Part shown: piece by piece, positions 60,361-64,000 of the stretch
Layout of the letters: every line of letters starts with the position of its first letter
Position numbering within the stretch: the stretch's first letter is position 1
DNA from: Lantana camara
Lineage: Eukaryota; Streptophyta; Magnoliopsida; Lamiales; Verbenaceae
Length of the DNA stretch: 64,000 bases
Direction: 5' to 3'
Assembly (NCBI GenBank): GCA_037501455.1
Contig: CM074859.1
Location: 93,513,894-93,577,893, forward strand
Notes under the pieces: model-generated
Database searches by the model: none
What the model saw: only the letters and a program-made list of their open reading frames with translations
Told to the model about the DNA's origin: nothing
Made by a program: the position numbers and the translations under genes

Positions 60361-61884
60361 ATTCATGGCACTACATATATGCATTTTATTTCAATTTGTG
60401 TTACTTTCCATTCCTTGTTGTTTCTCGGTGCTTGCATGTCTTTGTTGTTGCTTGCTTGTTTGTGGATCTCTTCTTCTTTTCTCTTTTTAGAGAGAGCGTT
60501 TGGTGAGGAGAGTGTCGAGTGTTTGGTGAGTTGCGAGGGCCGAGCTCGTCTGGTGGTTGTTCTCGCCCGGTGGTTGTTCTCGTCCAGTGGTTGTTCTTGA
60601 AGGCGCTTAGTTCGTGCCAAGGTAACGATGTTACCGTGGGCGTTGGTGGTTGCTTTTAGGAGGTCCGTTCGGGGCTCAACGGTATCTACGGGAATTAGAT
60701 GGAAGACTAACCCGTCTATATCCTTCGAAGAAATGGTTGGTCATTCCGGGATGGTACGACAAGCTTTGTGGCTTGCCTTAGGGTGACCGAAGGGTCGGGC
60801 CAAGCTTGGAGAGACAGGGATCAAAGTAAGACTCGCTTGATGTCCCTTGAAGATTGGAATTCGTTATCGCTCGATAGGGATATTGAGGTTTCGTGATCTT
60901 TATCCCGGAATTCGACCTTGTTCGAAGATTTCCCTACCGGATGACTCTAGCGTGGTTATCGGAGTTCAAGACGTGGTCGATAGGCTCTTAGAAGATAGTT
61001 TCATCATTTCAGGTGCTTCTTTGTGGAGTACTTTCAATCCTATCTAAGAAGAAGATGGGACTCTAAGATGAATAAAAGCTATCGTGAGCTACACGGGTTA
61101 ACCGTGGAAGGAGAATACCCTTTTGTTTGTTTCAAGAAGTTGATGGTTCGTTGTTCTTCAGAGTTCGTGGGTGGTTCCAGGGGTGTTTTCAACAAGGGTA
61201 TTGTCGACTACGCATTTCGGTAGAAGAACCGAGAATTACCTCAGAGAGTTTAAGTCTCTAATGTTATCGGGATTCAACAGGAGGTTCGTTTTTCTAGGAG
61301 AAGCCATCCCGTGACATGAAAGACAAAGAAGAGGCACGGTTTGAGTGGATAAGGCTTTGAAGAGAGTTGCCTTCGGTAGTCGCTTTGCTTAACTAAGGGT
61401 ACTCAAAAACTTCTCCATTACAATCGAGGTATTAAGGAAGGCTTTGGTTGTGCGTTGCTAACGGAGAGTTGAAGCCTATGTCACTAGAAGTGCTTGTTCA
61501 CGAGACAAATTCCACTCATGGTGCGAGGACATGAAGAACCGGAAAAGGTGTTTTGGCACAAGAGAAGATATTGTGGACTTCGTGTAGCAATGTCAACGTG
61601 TCATCGGTTGAAGACCGAGCATCAAGAACCGGAAGGATTTCCCCAACTACTTTCGAATTTTGATTGGAAGTGGGAGCAAACCGAAGTTGCTAAAGCCAAG
61701 GGGATTCACTCGGATTTGATAGGTATCACCGAGTTACCGGGATATGAGAAGTAATGTCCCGAGGTTGTCTACAGCTTTCTTGGATCAGAGTAGCGCAGCG
61801 GAAGTGTGGAGTTGAGTTCAACTCGGAGTCGTTTAAGATCTTGCTGTAGGACCTGAGGACAGGTCCTTTTGAAGGAGGGGAGTT
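60361..61884 (+). other. Interior of the gag-only element without recognisable pol
   Basis: Only short frames, none with protease DTGA/DSG, RT YxDD, RNase H or integrase motifs. A polypurine tract (GAAGGAGGGGAG, 61871-61882) precedes the right LTR. The loss of pol seems complete, not just frameshifted. Confidence 0.65.
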
Positions 61885-64000
61885 TGTAACATCCCGCTCG
61901 CTCGCCCGTACAGGTACGCCACTTCGAGATTTTTATATGCGCATTTAAATTAATTTAATTATGCAAATACGTGTTATTTTAATGATTATGTGATTATTTA
62001 AATTTATTTGAATTAATTTATATATTTATAAAATCGAATAATTAAACGTTTTTAAGCTTTTAAACTTGTTTTTAATTCGTTTGAGTTTCAACTCGTTTCG
62101 AAATTTTGTGAAATTTTGATATGCATGAATTATACGTGTTATGAATTCATTTATGTGCTCGTTTTAGTTTTTCGGACTTGTTTGATATGGTAACGCACCA
62201 TATTTTATTTGTTGGGGACTCGGGTGCCTAATTAGTTTTAGCACGCCTCGTGTTCCGGAATTTATATCTTGAGCTCGGGAATTCGGATTCGAATTCCGGA
62301 AGTGACGCCGGACTCGTAACGAAGATTGGGAACTAAGGAACCTAGTCTTATATTTTTCTAAGCCCGTTTGATCCTCCGAATTTCGCCCCAAACGTGATTC
62401 TCGCCCAGATTTACCACCCTTTATCGTTTTGCCCGTAATTTATTCGTTTTAACTCCGTTTGACCCGATTCTTGAACCTATTTCTTCCTAACTCACCTACC
62501 TATCCTCCCACTTGATCATTTCTCCCTTTTCAGCAGACAAGGACCGAGAGAGAGCAAGGAAAGAAGAAGAGAGAAGGAATTCCCATCACTATTCACCCAA
62601 GCCGGATTTTGAGCTCGTTCGACTTCCATTCTTCATCAAATCGAAGAGGTAAGAACATATTCTTGATATACATCTTCTCCCCTTTCATTTGAGACCTCTT
62701 TTTCTTGCATTCATGGAGTTTTATGGCTGATTTGCATGAGTGTATGAATAGTAGCGGGTTTGTGCCCATTCCTTGATTTCTTGCTCGTTTTTTATCCAAA
62801 TCTTGATCCGTGAAGTGCTACGTGATCCTTGTTGTATGCTTGATCTATTCCTTATCTTCTATTTGCTGTAGGAACCGAGATTGATGATCCACCCTTGAAG
62901 AACTTAAGGTTTTTCTTGACGCTTTTTGGTTGATTGTTGAATTCACCCCTTTGCCGGCTTGTATCTGTGTTTTATGTGAGGAATTGCTACGTTTTGCTGC
63001 TGTAGTTTGCCGTGAATGGCTGATGCTCCTTCCTTTGCTCCTCCCCTGTTTGTGACGCTGCTGTTGCTGTTTTATTTTCGGGAACGAAGGGCCAACACGG
63101 CCGTGTCCGATTCCTTTGAAAAGTTGACACGGCTGTGTTGAGCTCTCGAGTTGGGGCTGCTATTTTTAATAAAATGTGACATGGCCGTGTCACATTATGC
63201 CTGAGAATGAACACGGCCGTGTCCTAACTTTCGAAATTGGATTTTTGGTTGAAAACTTTGCAGCTAATCGCAGCCGTGCATGGGGAAATTGCATGCTTAC
63301 GTACCTTATTGTTTCATGCCTTCAAAGTTGTTTATTTTCTATTAATAATCCATGATATGATTATATATTATATTATATGTGCTGCAATTAATATATAGAG
63401 ATTATAATATGTTATAATATATATATGTTTGTCTTCTATTATTAAATTAAGAATTTAATTAAAACCCTTTTTACGTGTTGATCTTTTGTATTGCGTGTGT
63501 AATTTCATTCCATAATTTATTTCTTCTCGCTTCGTCTATACCTCGTATGTAATGTTAACTTGTTATATTATATGTTAAGATGTTTAATTTGATTTTATGG
63601 ACTTGTTTTCAATGTGTAAACGTGACCGGGATTGTATATTCGTTTTGATGCTATGTGTGAAACTTTCTTGAGCTTGTTCCATTCCTTGCTCGTTCTAACC
63701 TTGTATATGTACAAGTTGTGATATAATTTGCTATGTATGATGTTTATTTGACATGTTATGCTTTAATTCTTGCCTCGTTCTTGTGATTCGATTCTTGAAT
63801 ACGTGCATGAACTTGAACGCTTAACGTGCTACCTTTTGTTACTTCTTTTGCATCACTTGCATACATATGCATTTGCCGAGCGTCTAATTGGTTCATTTTG
63901 AGTCTAAGTTTGTCTTTCGTTCTTTGTTTTGTTCTTAGGTTCGTTTCGTGGTTGACGAGGTGGTCTCTTAGAAAGGTTTGAGTTGGTTTCGTCGGTTTGG
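61885..64000 (+). mobile_element. Right LTR, first 2.1 kb
   Basis: Begins TGTAACATCCCGCTCGCTCG at 61885 and is cut by the window end; about 1.25 kb should lie beyond. It carries four phased palindromes at 63095-63222 where the left LTR has three. Confidence 0.88.
63095..63222. repeat. Phased CACGGCCGTG palindromes in the right LTR
   Basis: Centres at 63100.5, 63132.5, 63184.5 and 63216.5 (steps 32, 52, 32). The second and third have one mismatch each (CACGGCTGTG, CATGGCCGTG). Confidence 0.85.

Larger units (their letters stand above)
55817..64000 (+). mobile_element. Gag-only Ty3/gypsy element (TR-GAG-like), right LTR cut by the window edge
   Basis: The left LTR is 55817-59186, the interior 59187-61884 (2.7 kb), and the right LTR begins at 61885. 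The PBS matches initiator Met tRNA, and a gag with zinc knuckle is present, but no protease, RT, RNase H or integrase motif can be seen. Interior length and content fit TR-GAG non-autonomous elements. The long LTRs and TGTAACATCCCG start resemble Tekay/Del relatives. The left flank GGATC (55812-55816) would be the target duplication; the other side is outside the window. Confidence 0.85.

Noticed and set aside
55817..64000. Tandem segmental duplication of 55.8-59.2 and 61.9-64 kb
   Set aside because: The PBS after the first copy, the purine tract before the second and a gag between them show that these are the two LTRs of one retroelement.

Overview
This window is nuclear DNA from a flowering plant, very probably a eudicot. 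Two genes with many AT-rich GT..AG introns encode conserved eukaryotic proteins, and the rest is nested plant transposons (Ty1/copia, Ty3/gypsy, PIF/Harbinger-like MITE, Mutator-like elements). I cannot name the species.

Layout. 1-5.8 kb: a broken plant-transposon protein on the minus strand, then a decayed Ty1/copia pol whose RNase H is split by a 1.9-kb solo LTR. 5.8-9.2 kb: AT-rich gene-free DNA with an old LTR fragment and a short unidentified coding-like remnant. 9.3-19.7 kb: the only conventional genes, APC6/CDC16 (16 exons, +) and ALG2 (8 exons, -), arranged tail to tail and both apparently intact. 21.0-40.3 kb: one Tat-type Ty3/gypsy element with gag, protease, RT, two RNase H domains, integrase and an antisense multi-exon ORF, interrupted by two solo LTRs (3.3 and 2.9 kb) and a Tourist-like MITE. 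Its 3' LTR is truncated and ends in scrambled filler at a junction with a DUF1985 gene.

40.3-54.8 kb: a Mutator-like block. It holds the DUF1985 gene, a small GRF-type zinc-finger protein, two nearly identical intact MURA-type transposases in direct orientation, a 331-bp tandem satellite, a 230-bp tandem array and a large foldback. All of these except the foldback sit among many copies of one motif: a 16-bp inverted repeat (AATCGC-N4-GCGATT) repeated at a 21-bp pitch, about 70 copies by eye. I regard this motif system as the most interesting thing in the window. 55.8-64 kb: a Ty3/gypsy element with 3.4-kb LTRs and a short gag-only interior (TR-GAG type); its right LTR runs off the end.

How the parts relate. 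APC6 and ALG2 are housekeeping genes (ubiquitin ligase for mitosis; N-glycan assembly in the ER) that do not act together; their adjacency looks like ancestral gene order. The mobile part shows repeated cycles of insertion and LTR-LTR recombination. Target-site duplications are readable for two solo LTRs exactly, for the third with one mismatch, and for the MITE.
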